From contig OX336388.2 of the NCBI GenBank assembly GCA_946902985.2, forward strand, positions 230,570,467 to 230,634,466: DNA of 64,000 nt, read 5' to 3'. Position numbers and translations under genes: made by a program. Each line of letters begins with the position of its first letter. Position 1 is the first letter of the stretch. Below are positions 52,051 through 62,233 of the stretch, one piece after another. The notes below the pieces were generated by a model. It was not told the origin of the DNA, ran no database searches, and saw only the letters and a list, made by a program, of their open reading frames with translations. The stretch is from Meconema thalassinum (Eukaryota > Arthropoda > Insecta > Orthoptera > Tettigoniidae).

Positions 52051-52301
52051 TAATTCACTGGCCGTGAAAGCAAATATACCATCTTTTTGGAAGCCTTCAT
52101 AGGGAGGTTATGGCTACTTGAGCTTATAGTTATCGCAGTAAAGAGGCACAGGTGTGCATCATAAAAAGGGAGGTAGCGCGCAGTTCCCTACTCCTGTGGG
52201 GGTCTGGGCGGGGACACCAAGAGCCCGCCGATGAGCCAGCTTGGTGTCCTAGGTGAAACCCCACAAAAGACACGGCACAAACCTAGAAGAATTGCTGAGT
52301 T

Positions 52302-53081
52302 TTAAATGTCTTTGCTTTTTTTAATGACATGTCATCAAAACCCCGGTCTTGATGATCACACATCTCAGTATTAAATGACGCGTTGTATTTCAACTGCAGC
52401 CTGTAAGTTATATTCTCTCTGGGATGAAGAATGTTCATACATGACAGAGAGAAAACGAATGCTCCCAAAACCGAAGAGCAAAACTTTTACTTTGGTAAGT
52501 AGTGACGTCTAGCGGAAGCTGACAACATCATAATACAAATGACAGTCTACGAAATCTTTTCCATCGTGCAGATATATAATATGCTACTTTTTTATTTCAT
52601 ATATATATACTGTTATTTAAACTTCCGATTATATACTTGTATTCTTTTGTTAGGATAATATACCAGAAAGAAGAAGAAACACGAAGGAGAGAGAGATTTT
52701 TTTTGTATATTTATAACAATAAAAATGTTTTAAGGGTGGGGAGGGTAGAAAAAGGGGAGAAATCAGAATCATGCAAATCCTAACCACATGCATCTCATAA
52801 ATGTGAACAATACAGATTTTTGTATGTGTGTATACATGATTTTTTTTTCTCCTGTTTCTCCCTCAACTTGTTAAGGAGACGTTTTGTATGGAAGAGCAAT
52901 AGGGAATGGAGGGAAAATATATGTCACACGGTTCAGAGATTTAGCATGTCTGCGAGGCTCTCCAGAGCAAGGCCTTCACATTGTGAGAATATGACAAGTT
53001 ATGTCAAGATCTTCAATAGTTCTCCATGTAAGCCGAGACTTCACATGTCTTGGGGCGTATATTGCGGTCAGACGTGGGTAG
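52302..53081. other. No recognised gene
   Basis: Short frames only; AT-rich runs near 52600-52700. Nothing assigned. Confidence 0.4.
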
Positions 53082-53595
53082 GCAGTTTCGGTGGCGTAGT
53101 TGGTAGCATGCTGAGCTTCTATGGTCAAGATTGCGGGTTCAAATCTGGCCGAAGTAGTCGGATTTTTTAAGAGCGTTAAAAATCCCTCAGTATGCCTTCC
53201 TTCGGAGTGGAAATAAAGCCGGCGGTCCCGTGTCATCGATTTATGGCATGTTAAAGAACCGTCCACTAATTACACCTGTGTGAAGCTAAATTGTATAGGT
53301 TAAGAATGTAAATAACGCTCTTAGGTTCCTACGTTCGTTGCCAAGAGCCGACTGCAGTGGCGTCTGGTAGCTAAGTTCTTAACTAGTAGTCGTTGACGGT
53401 GACGTTTGACGGCAAAAGTAGAAACTATTTGAAAAATTCAAAAGTCTGCAGTCCTTACTTGAATTAAAAACAGATAACACACACTAATACAGTCGTCACA
53501 ATTAACACCGGTTATCAGACAGATTCTACACACACCCAAAGTACACGGGGCTACATGACCGCGTTGTCGCAGCCCCTAAACTTAGGAACCAACCA
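53082..53595 (+). mobile_element. SINE-B copy, nearly complete
   Basis: Complete head (TTTCGGTGGCGTAGTTGG A box; GGGTTCAAATC B box), GTCGGATTTTTTAAGAGCGT, GTCCCGTGTCAT, long body and GGAACCAACCA tail. The best-preserved copy of this family in the window. Confidence 0.85.
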
Positions 53596-54144
53596 GGCAC
53601 CTTATTATCCCACAGTAGTGTTCTAACTTGTGCATAGAAGGTGGCTGCATTACTAGTATTCTTATATGACTTAATTCAGTGTAAATGAACCAGTGAATAG
53701 TAACCGAAACATTACAAAGAGAATATAAAATAGGCCTGACGAATTCTATAAATTTGCATTGTGTTGTTTGCTTCTTTGCCGGGGAAAGGGCACAGTTGTC
53801 AGCATTCTCCACGAAAGGTCCGTGCTGGGTGGAAAGGTTCTAATTCAATCTCTGAAAAAATCGACTAGGCTATATACTTCGCATTTCTGAAAGATGTAGC
53901 CTATGACTTATTCTTGTGGTGCCCGAAAACTGTCAGATGCAATGAAAATTAATTTTTAGTGGATGATGATCAACATCTTAAAGAAAGAGGATCACGCAAT
54001 ATAAGACATTAGGAAGAGTAGTTAAATAACTGAAAATCAGGTTAAGTTCAATATGTACATGCTAAATTCCATGGAGTTTTTTGTGGGTTCAAAGAAAACC
54101 GACTTACTATTTCAAAATAATGTCTCAGGCTGAACAAAAATGGA
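53596..54144. other. No recognisable feature
   Basis: No coding frame or repeat identified. Confidence 0.4.
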
Positions 54145-54485
54145 GGGGCCCGGAAAACTCTGCCCTAGGGCTCGTCATCACTCTTCACGGCCCTGGGTCC
54201 GTGGTTCAAATTCCGGTCACTCCAGGTGAGATTTGTGCTGGATAAAGCGGAGGCAAACAGGGTTTTCTCCGGGTACTCAGGTTTTCCTGTCACAAATTTC
54301 ATTCTAGCAAGACTCTCCACTGTCATTTGATTTAATCTGCCAATCATTTAATAATTGACTCAGGGGAGTGTGACAGGCTTCGGCAGCCGGCACAGTTCAT
54401 ATCCTCGCCGCTAGAGGGGGTCTTCAATCATTCCATTCTCTGACCCGGTTGGTCGACTGGAAGCAGGCTGTGGACTTTCGTTTTC
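54145..54485 (+). mobile_element. SINE-C (tRNA-derived)
   Basis: B box GTGGTTCAAATTCC near 54201, then GGATAAAGCGGAGGC, TTTTCTCCGGGTACTC, CAGGCTTCGGCAGCCGGCAC, ATCCTCGCCGCTAGAG and GACCCGGTTGGTCGACTGGA. This text is a widespread insect SINE body I recognise from several species. It is followed directly by a SINE-B body at 54486, which may be a composite insertion or recombination. Confidence 0.7.
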
Positions 54486-54891
54486 ATACCTTCCTCCGCA
54501 GGGGAAATAAAGCCAACGCGGCGGTCCCATGTCATAGATTTATGGCATGAAAAAGAACCTTCCACTAACTAAACTTGTGAGAAGTTAAAATTTGTAGGAT
54601 AGTTTGATAACGCTATATTAGTTCCAAAGTTCGCCACCAGGTGCTGGCTGCGATGGTTTATAGTAGCCAAGTCCGCAGCTAGGTGTCGTGGACGGTAGCA
54701 TTTGGTTGAAAAAGTAGGAACTACTTGAAAAATGAATCATCTGCAGTCCTTCTACCTGAATCACAGATAACACACACTAATACAGCCATCACAATTAACA
54801 CCGGTTATCAGACAGATTCTATTCACACACAAAGTACACGGGGCTAAATGACCGCGTTGTCGCAGCCCCTTAACTGAGGAACCAACCAACC
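54486..54891 (+). mobile_element. SINE-B copy without head
   Basis: Starts in the body (TTCCTCCGCAGGGGAAATAA, GTCCCATGTCATAGA) and runs to CTTAACTGAGGAACCAACCA. The tRNA-like head is missing and SINE-C text takes its place. Confidence 0.75.
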
Positions 54892-54961
54892 AGGATTGGG
54901 TAAAAATAGTAACAAAGTTAACATTACTATTTTCGAATGTTTTATTAAAAAGAACATACAT

Positions 54962-55195
54962 GTTCATTGAGACTGATTTGCCTTCCAGCGTCCAGTCTGC
55001 CAACCACCGTCTACGACAAGTGGCCTCCATGATCCCCTATTATCAGTTAGCAGTGTGGCCTCCTCTTCCTCTACACCTCTCACTTTGAAATCGTTAAACA
55101 CTGAAATTAACCATTGCCTCCTAGCCTCTATAGCAGAACTCATTAACTTCTTAGGTAATCTCTCCTCCCCCACATGACCTCACCATCTGAGTCGG
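54962..55195 (-). pseudogene. LINE C-terminal fragment
   Basis: Minus strand: IEARRQWLISVFNDFKVRGV, then TDNRGSWRPLV, resembling the final residues of LINE reverse transcriptase proteins. No more of the gene remains, and the frame runs into the hAT element boundary. Confidence 0.4.
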
Positions 55196-55852
55196 CTGAG
55201 ATTCATATAGTAAAAGCCCTGCGCGGATGTGGATAAGCTGCGGATAATGTTTCGAGTAAATTTGCGGATAGTTTTTAGAATAGAATGTGGAACTTACGAT
55301 AATATTACATATTTGATAAGCCAATCTAAAAAAGAGGAATACTCCTATAGCTTATTGCGTACGAAATATTCAGGCACGTATTGCACTTATACACGAGGAG
55401 ATTATTTTACTCATATGCTTTCTACTACATTTTATTAAGTACCGTATGTTTGTAGTACATAGTCTTAACATCTCATCATCATCAATTCTCACTGCCATTA
55501 TTACTATACGTACGAGATATAATGCTGTCAATAAGTTTGTTAGTTGATCGTAGTGACATCATTAACATTGCTCAAGTCAGCTACTTCGCCGTCTAAGCTA
55601 TCCTGGAAGATCTGGTTCCAGGTTTATCTGTAGATTTATTTCCAACTTGGCACTGAAACACGCTGACTGTGATATTTCAACGGAGAGAGTTGACATCAAT
55701 TATGCGAACATGGATGGGTCAAGAAGCAGATGTATGATGACTGACTTGGAATTTCCGGCCAAATGTCAATCCCTTTCTCCAAGCGTAAAGAGATGTGCAC
55801 TTATTATTAGTTAATTTACCGCGACCGGGAGTAAAAACATCATTTCACTAAC

Positions 55853-56095
55853 ATGGATAAACTATCTATTAAAATAAAACAAGGTGAATATTCAATAGTG
55901 CGTGAAACAAAGCTCAAGTCAACGATATGGCAGACATTTGGTTACGTTTTCAATGGAAACGAAAAGGTGAACGATATAGTAGGATGTTTTACCTGTAAAA
56001 AAAAAGTGTATTCATACTCAGGACACAAATCGGGCACATCAAACTAACTGAGGCACAAGTGCAAAAGTAGCCAAAATAGTATAGCCAGTTTTTTT
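55853..56095 (+). pseudogene. hAT transposase, BED zinc finger
   Basis: Starts at MDKLSIKIKQGEYSIVRETK; STIWQTFGYVFNGN then C-F-T-C (CFTCKKKVYSYSGHKSGTSN) and, after a stop (TAA at 56045), LRHKC complete the C-x2-C…H-x4-C/H BED finger. A frameshift follows in the next bases. BED fingers are the DNA-binding domains of hAT transposases. No catalytic or dimerisation domain is left. Confidence 0.75.
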
Positions 56096-56251
56096 TGTCT
56101 AAAGCGGAGGTCAAGAAACCAGAAGTGTCATCCTACTTGAAGTTCCTTGCAATGAAGCAAATTGTCAGGAACGACTTTCTCCTCAAATGTCTAAAATTTT
56201 TGGTTTAACACTTTATGCTTTATCTAATAAATTAAAAATAATATTGAAATA

Positions 56252-56790
56252 TCAGCGGATTTGGATAAAAGTCGTATGGATGCGAATAACAGTCATACGG
56301 ATGCGGGGCGGATACGGACAAAAGTCGTGCGGATGCGGATAACAGTCATACGGATGCGGGGCGGATACGGACAAAAGTCGTACGGATGCGGATAACAGTC
56401 ATACGGATGCGGGGCGGATACGGAAAAAAGTCGTGCGGATGCGGATAACAGTCATACGGATGCGGGGTGGATACGGACAAAAGTCGTGCGGATGCGGATA
56501 ACAGTCATACGGATGCGGGGTGGATACGGACAAAAGTCGTGCGGATACGGATAACAGTCATACGGATGCGGGGTGGATACGGAAAAAGTCGTGCGGATGC
56601 GGATAACAGTCATACGGATGCGGGGCGGATACGGAAAAAAGTCGTGCGGATGCGGATAACAGTCATACGGATGCGGGGCGGATACGGAAAAAGTCGTGCG
56701 GATGCGGATAACAGTCATATGGATGCGGGGTGGATACGGACAAAAGTCGTGCGGATACGGACAAAAGTCGTGCGAATGCGGATGACGTTT
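56252..56790. repeat. 53-bp minisatellite derived from hAT subterminal motifs
   Basis: Around ten units with the pattern GCGGATACGGACAAAAGTCG, GCGGATGCGGATAACAG and CATACGGATGCGGGG. The shared core GCGGAT is present in the terminal inverted repeat of the same element. Open frames (56467-56913 and 56452-56718) are artefacts of the repeat. Confidence 0.9.
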
Positions 56791-56820
56791 TGTTTATCCG
56801 CGCAGGGCTCTACATATAGT

Positions 56821-57146
56821 GTGTTCATTTCTACATGTGAAACGATTACGTTCAAGACATCCACCTATCTGCACAGCGGAGAATCTTACAACGAACAAAT
56901 TCAACCTGACTGAGAGATGGTCTTGTGATTGGAATTCGTTTGCCCCTTCAGAGAGTTCAGTAATGCCATGGATAACTGAGAAGGTGCCAGGGTTCACTCA
57001 GCCTAGAAAGACCTGGTCGAAATTAAATAGAATCCGGATCAATCACGGTGTACGCGGCGATAGGCCCTCCACCCTGTAAGTTAGACTACCGACCCAAGCC
57101 TCTATTACCTATCTCAATCCTTTAACTCTTGGCAAGATTCATTTCA
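56821..57146. other. No recognisable feature
   Basis: No repeat or coding frame identified apart from an 86-codon frame without motifs. Confidence 0.35.
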
Positions 57147-57218
57147 CCATGTGGCGCTGGCGTAATGGATAGCGTTGCGGTGCAAAAGACCGGTAGTCCC
57201 GGGTTCGATTTCGGGCTT
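57147..57218 (+). repeat. tRNA-like sequence
   Basis: A box TGGCGTAATGG and B box GGTTCGATTTC with a partly paired acceptor stem (GCGCTGG/CTTGCGC), but the anticodon arm is not canonical. Likely a SINE head; the text after it (57220-57370) is not a family I recognise. Confidence 0.4.
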
Positions 57219-57727
57219 GCGCAGAACCCCATTGAAACAAGAACTCCGTCAGGTTCATCAGGAGGAAGTAAAACCCAGCAAGAGATATGTTCACTCGGAT
57301 GAATGGAAGAAATCCCATTCCGGAAGGATGAAGGCGTGGTGGGCTAACAAGAAGAAAAACAGTTGAGATATCGCGGTTCCTAGAGGCCACAACGATAAAA
57401 GTAAGTATTATTATTTCTCAGATTCAAGATGGCAGCTGAGAATGCTCATCACGTGACCAAGGTTGCGGCCGGTCATGTGACGTCTCGGGGGATTTCCCAG
57501 TAGGATTACCAATCTAGGGATGTGAATGTTCCCTAAATCTCCTAGATATCAATTTTTGTCCCTATGAGGTGTTGAGGGTTGCCAGTTGTCTCCTGTCCAG
57601 TCCCCGCTCAGCCCTTATACTGGGAATCGAAATCGGACCTCCGGGACGATAGTCAAGAATGCTAGCCTCTACACAAGGAGGTGAACATTCAGAAGTTGCC
57701 TCTCATGACGCTATGAATTCACTAATA
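57219..57727. other. Unassigned, with a second tRNA-like fragment
   Basis: On the minus strand CCTCCTTGTGTAGAGGCTAG and CGATTTCGATTCCC (57600-57685) look like another tRNA-derived head. The rest is unassigned. Confidence 0.3.
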
Positions 57728-58696
57728 CAGGGCCATCCAAACAGCGCTCCGGCCGCGCTCTAAGCCAGTGCTCCGAGCGCTTTGGTGGAAGGTAGGTTAT
57801 TTAGCGGTGGTAGGAGCTTGGCTGACTGAGCGCGTCTAGTCGCTAGTCTTATCCAATGCGATTTGTTGACAACGTGTAGGTAAGTCAGTTTCGCAGTGGT
57901 CATGACTGAACATCATATTTAAAAAAAGGAGTGGTGAAGCATCAGTCTTTAAAGAAGAATCATTTTTCTGTACAGCTTATAAAGGGCATTCCAAATGTTA
58001 AGTGTGCCACCGAGATTTAATGTGTTTAAAGAAACACAATTTGGAACGGCACTGCAGTGCCTACCACGGGGATGATTACGGTGATTTGACAGATGTCAGT
58101 CGCCAATCGAAGTTGGAAGAATTGAAAGACAATTTCAAGCAGCACTTTTCTGTAAGTATTATTGTTTTAATTTTAAAATGCTTGTTTACAAACAAACAAA
58201 CAAACAAACAAACAAATGACTTAATTAACTGAAGAACTTAATTGTGACTTGCCGTATTTCTGTCTAACAGGAGATAGAGGAGAGTGAGGTTGTTGGACCC
58301 AATTTACGAGCAAGCCAAATGTTCGATGCGAATTGCCAAAGCTGGGAAACTCTTCACGGAAGGGAATTTAATTAAGGAGTGCCTAATGGACGCGGCGGCT
58401 TGTGTTCGTCCTACGGAGCTAGTTGAGATATTAGAAAAAAATCTCACCCTGTAGGCCTATGTGAGGTATATTTTTTATGGCAAAACAGCCCTATCAATAT
58501 GATGTCAACAATCCCACAAAAGCCGTCGACCGCACGACTGTACGTACGTATCTTGTCAGCGCGGTCGGAACATCGTCCGTCTGAAGTCTCCTCGCTGCCA
58601 CAGTGTAGTGGTGGTAGGGGAAGGAGCGCTAGTCTGACTGCCCAGTGCTCCCCGAGCGCGCCCGCGCTCTCACAGCGCAATGACTGGATGGCGCTG
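57728..58696 (+). mobile_element. hAT derivative with BED exon and intron
   Basis: Perfect 8-bp duplication CACTAATA (57720-57727, 58697-58704). Ends CAGGGCCATCCA and, inverted, CAGCGCCATCCA, then GC-rich subterminal runs with AGCGC motifs on both sides. It contains the first exons of a ZBED-type transposase (57920-58440). 969 bp; the catalytic core is missing. Confidence 0.88.
57920..58440 (+). pseudogene. hAT (ZBED) transposase, 5' exons
   Basis: First exon: KEESFFCTAYKGHSKC, one stop at the expected C-x2-C position, then CHRDLMCLKKHNLERHC and AYHGDDY, a BED finger (K-K-x-N-L-x-R-H). It ends at GTAAGT (58152). A 119-bp intron with AAAC repeats ends in TTCTGTCTAACAG (58271). Second exon: frame-shifted RIAKAGKLFTEGNLIKECLM, the K-x-F-T-x-G segment conserved after the finger in ZBED5/GTF2IRD2-type proteins. 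No catalytic domain follows. Confidence 0.7.
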
Positions 58697-58729
58697 CACT
58701 AATATATATAACGAGTTTTGCCCTTAGGC

Positions 58730-59106
58730 AGGTCTTCACACTGCAGCTCTCCATGTAGTCCTGTCTTCAGCCGTGCTCTTTGTTTGGTGGTAATTTCCTG
58801 CTATCTTGACACTGTCCACCAGCTGGTACCTTCTCCGCCCTCTTCCTCTCTTTCCGTTTACTGATCCTTGGAGAGCAAACACTCTCTTCGCAGCCAGTTC
58901 CTCTTCGTTGTATGGATGGTATGAAACAGCCTCCAACTCGCTCCAATAGCTCCTCATTCCGGACACTTTCCGCACAGGATATCCTAACCATCCTCTTCCA
59001 TAAACACATTTCAAACGCTTCTAGTCTTCTTTCATCATCCTTCCTTAGCGTGAAGGTCTCGGCTCCGTATAGCGCCACACTCCAAGCAAAGCAGTCTCTT
59101 CCTTAA
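58730..59106 (-). pseudogene. RTE-type LINE C-terminal fragment
   Basis: Minus strand: ALYGAETFTLRKDDERRLEAF then MCLWKRMVRISCAESVRNEE and, after a frameshift, GRGRRRYQLVDSVKIAG and DRTTWRAAV. The order matches the end of RTE proteins such as the copy at 34349. Broken by at least one frameshift. Confidence 0.7.
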
Positions 59107-61330
59107 CGACACCACGTACTCTTGCATGATGAAAAAAATCGATTTTTTTATTTTGGCGCCATAAAATTCTTCATTCTTTTCTGAATTCAAATATATAGAG
59201 TTTGTTGGGGTTTTGATGTCTACAACTACCTTAAATTCGTTTCTTAAAATTAGCGTCCCATGCTCTGAATAATACACTTTTAACTTTGCCAGCTGTTTTC
59301 CGTTAATACTCATTTTTCATGTTTAGGTACCAATAAGTAGCAAACCATTTAAGATAGAGGGCTATTTTTTTACATTAACTTGCCTAATGGAGTACTTGAA
59401 TGTTAACCTATTTTCACTTCCAAAACATAGTAGGCATGGATTGGGAAGAGAAAAATTGATACATTTTTTTGAATAAATTTAAAAAGAAAGAGTTGGGACT
59501 TTTTTCTTGCAGTCTGTCCCAATAATAATGAAACAAAGTGGTTACTCATCTGCCATGATCCATTCCAAGTATGTGAACAAAATTTGAGAATATTTGATTG
59601 AAAAACAACTGAGAAATGTGTACCTGAAGCAACTTATACAACATTTTTTTGAAAATGTATCTGTCCAAATTTGTATTCATTTCACACATCCTATAAAAGT
59701 AAAGTAGCACTACATGGTCAAAAACAGCTCAGAATATACCGCTTCTCATATGCTACAAGAATCATAGCTGTACCTTTATCATAAACCCAGAAAATACTTA
59801 GTAAAGTCATGCCACAAAAATATAATTTTTCCACACAATAGTCTCTTCGAATCCACTAAAGGCGGGCGAATCTCAGTTAGTAATATTTTATTAATATCTA
59901 TCACATTTAACGTCAGTGCTACCTGTCCTGGCCGACTGCCTAGTTATACCCCAACTAAACTGTATATTATATCCATTTCACCCTAAGGCTCTTGGCTTAC
60001 TACGTCTATAATTTTGCCGTTTTTACAGTCCAATTATAAAATAACCTGAGTTAATATTCCGTTCTGTGCAAGTCGCAGTAAGGCTTACTACTATTTAGCT
60101 ATAAGAAATAATCCGCACTACAAACCTGATTGCAGGAACAAAATTCGCATTACAGCACAAGCGCCACCTGGGGCCACGCTTCAAACAGAAAGAAAAAAAA
60201 ACAAACACGTCTTACGGCGTTCATTGTCGGGATCAGTATAATATATTTCTCACCCCCCTCCCCTTCCTATTCTAATTGAAACAAACGCAAGTAATTTTAC
60301 TAATAATGAAAGTCTATTTTAATTTCTTCTCTTTTCCTCTCTCTCCCGGCACCCTAACTTTCATCTTCTACCAGGCCTTCATCTTACGTATTTCTTTTAA
60401 TATCTATAGCTGTGCATTAAAAATATAACCTTTACACCACATGATATAAAGTAGAAAAAATATGAACGTACATTTTTCTAAATGTAGGTCTTTAAGAGCC
60501 AGATCACATTCGGGTAACTAAGTTCCTTTTCCTCGTTACGCTACGATCTCATTAAGGCTGCTGCGCTCTAGCGGACAAAATTAGAAACCAGTAGCAGGTG
60601 TGTTTCTTTTGTTTTGTTTTTTAAAGCAAGGTACGGTTATTCTCTATTCTTACTGTTGCAGCTATTACTTTTTAAAAGGGGCGATGGAGGGGGGAAGAGA
60701 AGGAAGAAGGGGTTTCTGCTGCTTTTAATAAGAATTAAGTAATTTTTAGTGATTATTAAAGTCGAAAAATAAAAAGGGGGATTTTCCTCGTATCAAGTTT
60801 GTTTATTTTTTCAATATAAAATAATGGCGGCAATTGGTTCAAATAAAATGATCTAAGCTTCATGAGTCGTATTTTTCTTCCTTGTTTCTACGTAGAATTA
60901 GTGATCTTAGAAGAGAATTTCTCATTCTCCCCCGCCTTAATCAGCATCGTTATTTTTAATTTACAGGCTTCGAGGCTGTACAGGAGCAGGGGTAAAAACG
61001 TGAAAAAAATAAAACATAGTCTAGCTTGTGTTCCCCATTGGTGATACTGGAGCCGTTTGTGATTTCCAGCGATGAACCATCGATAGGTTCAATTTTCTAT
61101 TTTTATTTAGCCCGACCATTAGATTCATTCATACCTAATCGAATTGGTATTTATTAGTATTAATAAATACTGAAGATATTTGGTGGAATTGCATTATCAA
61201 TACTCTACAAATAAATATAAAATATTTTAAAAATGAAATCCCATCTGTTTTCTTATTCGGTATCGTCAAGGCAAATAAGTAACTTATAAAAAAGGTAAAT
61301 GTGTACATCAAATAATTCGACTTTGGAGGA
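59107..61330. other. No recognised gene
   Basis: Long AT-rich stretch. The minus frame 59313-59128 (starts MSINGKQLAKLKVYY) is open for about 60 codons up to the LINE junction but matches no family I know. Two pyrimidine- or purine-rich runs near 60300 and 60690 are low complexity. No shared repeats. Confidence 0.4.
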
Positions 61331-61613
61331 CTTAGACAAAGACCTGTGCATGTTTGAGTGTCTAGGTGTAGTAGATCACTGATCTTAGAGGGCATAGACA
61401 AGAGGGAGAAGACCTGTGTATGTTTGAGTGTCTAGGTGTAGTAGATCACTGAGCTTAGAGCGCTTAGACAAGAGGGACAAGACCTGTGTATGTTTGAGTG
61501 TCTAGGTGTAGTAGATCACTGAGCTTAGAGAGCTTAGACAAGAGGGAGAAGACCTGTGCATGTTTGAGTAACTAGGTGTAGTAGATCACTGAGCTTAGAG
61601 GGTTTAGACAAGA
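61331..61613. repeat. 70-bp minisatellite, four units
   Basis: GACCTGTG occurs at 61341, 61411, 61481 and 61551, an exact 70-bp period, with TTTGAGTGTCTAGGTGTAG and AGATCACTGA in each unit and few differences among units. Confidence 0.92.
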
Positions 61614-62233
61614 TAGTGGGGAGGTTAGGTAAAACCACCGTTCATTTTTTGATAGAAGCATGAGATTTGGCACACTTATAGTTAGGACCCTGAACTTTTG
61701 ATCTGAGATGGTAGCCACTTACGGAAGTCACGCCGAGTGCCTGTTTTGCATGGTTGCCTACCCACCCGGAGTGAACTACGAAATCAACGCTTAAGTCGAT
61801 TACAAGTGCCTGTTTTGCTTCGCGATGAATACTTTTTGCACTCAGAATCAGCTGGAAAACGTTGTTAACACGATTTGGAGATGAAGGATTTAAATTTGTG
61901 GCGCATCTTTCCTTAAGCTGCAAAAACAAGCCACCACATTCTTCAAGCTTTAATTTATTTAATATAAATGACAAATCATTTTGATAACTTACGAAAAAGC
62001 GAAAAAGGAAGAATAACAAGGCATGAAAAAACAAAGAATAAGAAGGCAGAAGTCCATGTTTGGTAATGCGTGTGGCCCTATGCATCAGGCTCACCAAAAC
62101 TAATCTTGGAGGCTCAACAAACTTCCTAAAAAAGGGAAAAGTGTATTAAAATAATCTCTTAGCTATTAAGTGGACAGCCATCACCAGAAAATAAAGACGG
62201 AAGTAGAAAATAAGCAGAAAATATTACTTAGCA
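61614..62233. other. Unassigned, with a 151-codon minus frame
   Basis: The minus frame 62097-61642 is hydrophobic at its start (LFFHALLFFLFRFF) but no family is recognised; position downstream of the decayed gene suggests 3' flank. Confidence 0.3.

Larger units (their letters stand above)
51139..52301. repeat. Inverted and direct short repeats around the mariner
   Basis: A 22-bp sequence starting ATGGTATATTGGC (51139-51160) occurs inverted at 52061-52082 with one difference, and CCTAGGAAAATTGCTGAGTT recurs at about 52282-52301 as a direct, diverged copy. Without the mariner the inverted pair would be only about 45 bases apart, a hairpin. Their origin is unclear. Confidence 0.45.
55212..56812 (+). 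mobile_element. hAT derivative with BED finger and internal minisatellite
   Basis: Bracketed by a perfect 8-bp duplication CATATAGT (55204-55211, 56813-56820). Ends AAAAGCCCTGCGCGGAT and the complement of TAGAGCCCTGCGCGGAT form the terminal inverted repeat. Inside: repeats of GCGGATA type, a BED zinc-finger remnant (55853-56095) and a 53-bp minisatellite (about 56252-56790). 1601 bp. The catalytic part of the transposase is deleted. Confidence 0.88.

Noticed and set aside
56452..56913. Open frames of 88 and 148 codons
   Set aside because: Produced by the 53-bp minisatellite. The period is not a multiple of three, so successive units are read in different frames; no coding constraint.
57147..57218. 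Functional tRNA gene
   Set aside because: A and B boxes are good but the anticodon arm does not form and the acceptor stem has a mismatch; a SINE head explains it better.
59128..59313. Minus frame starting MSINGKQLAKLKVYY as a host exon
   Set aside because: Open but without recognised motif or clear splice sites and ending at a LINE junction.
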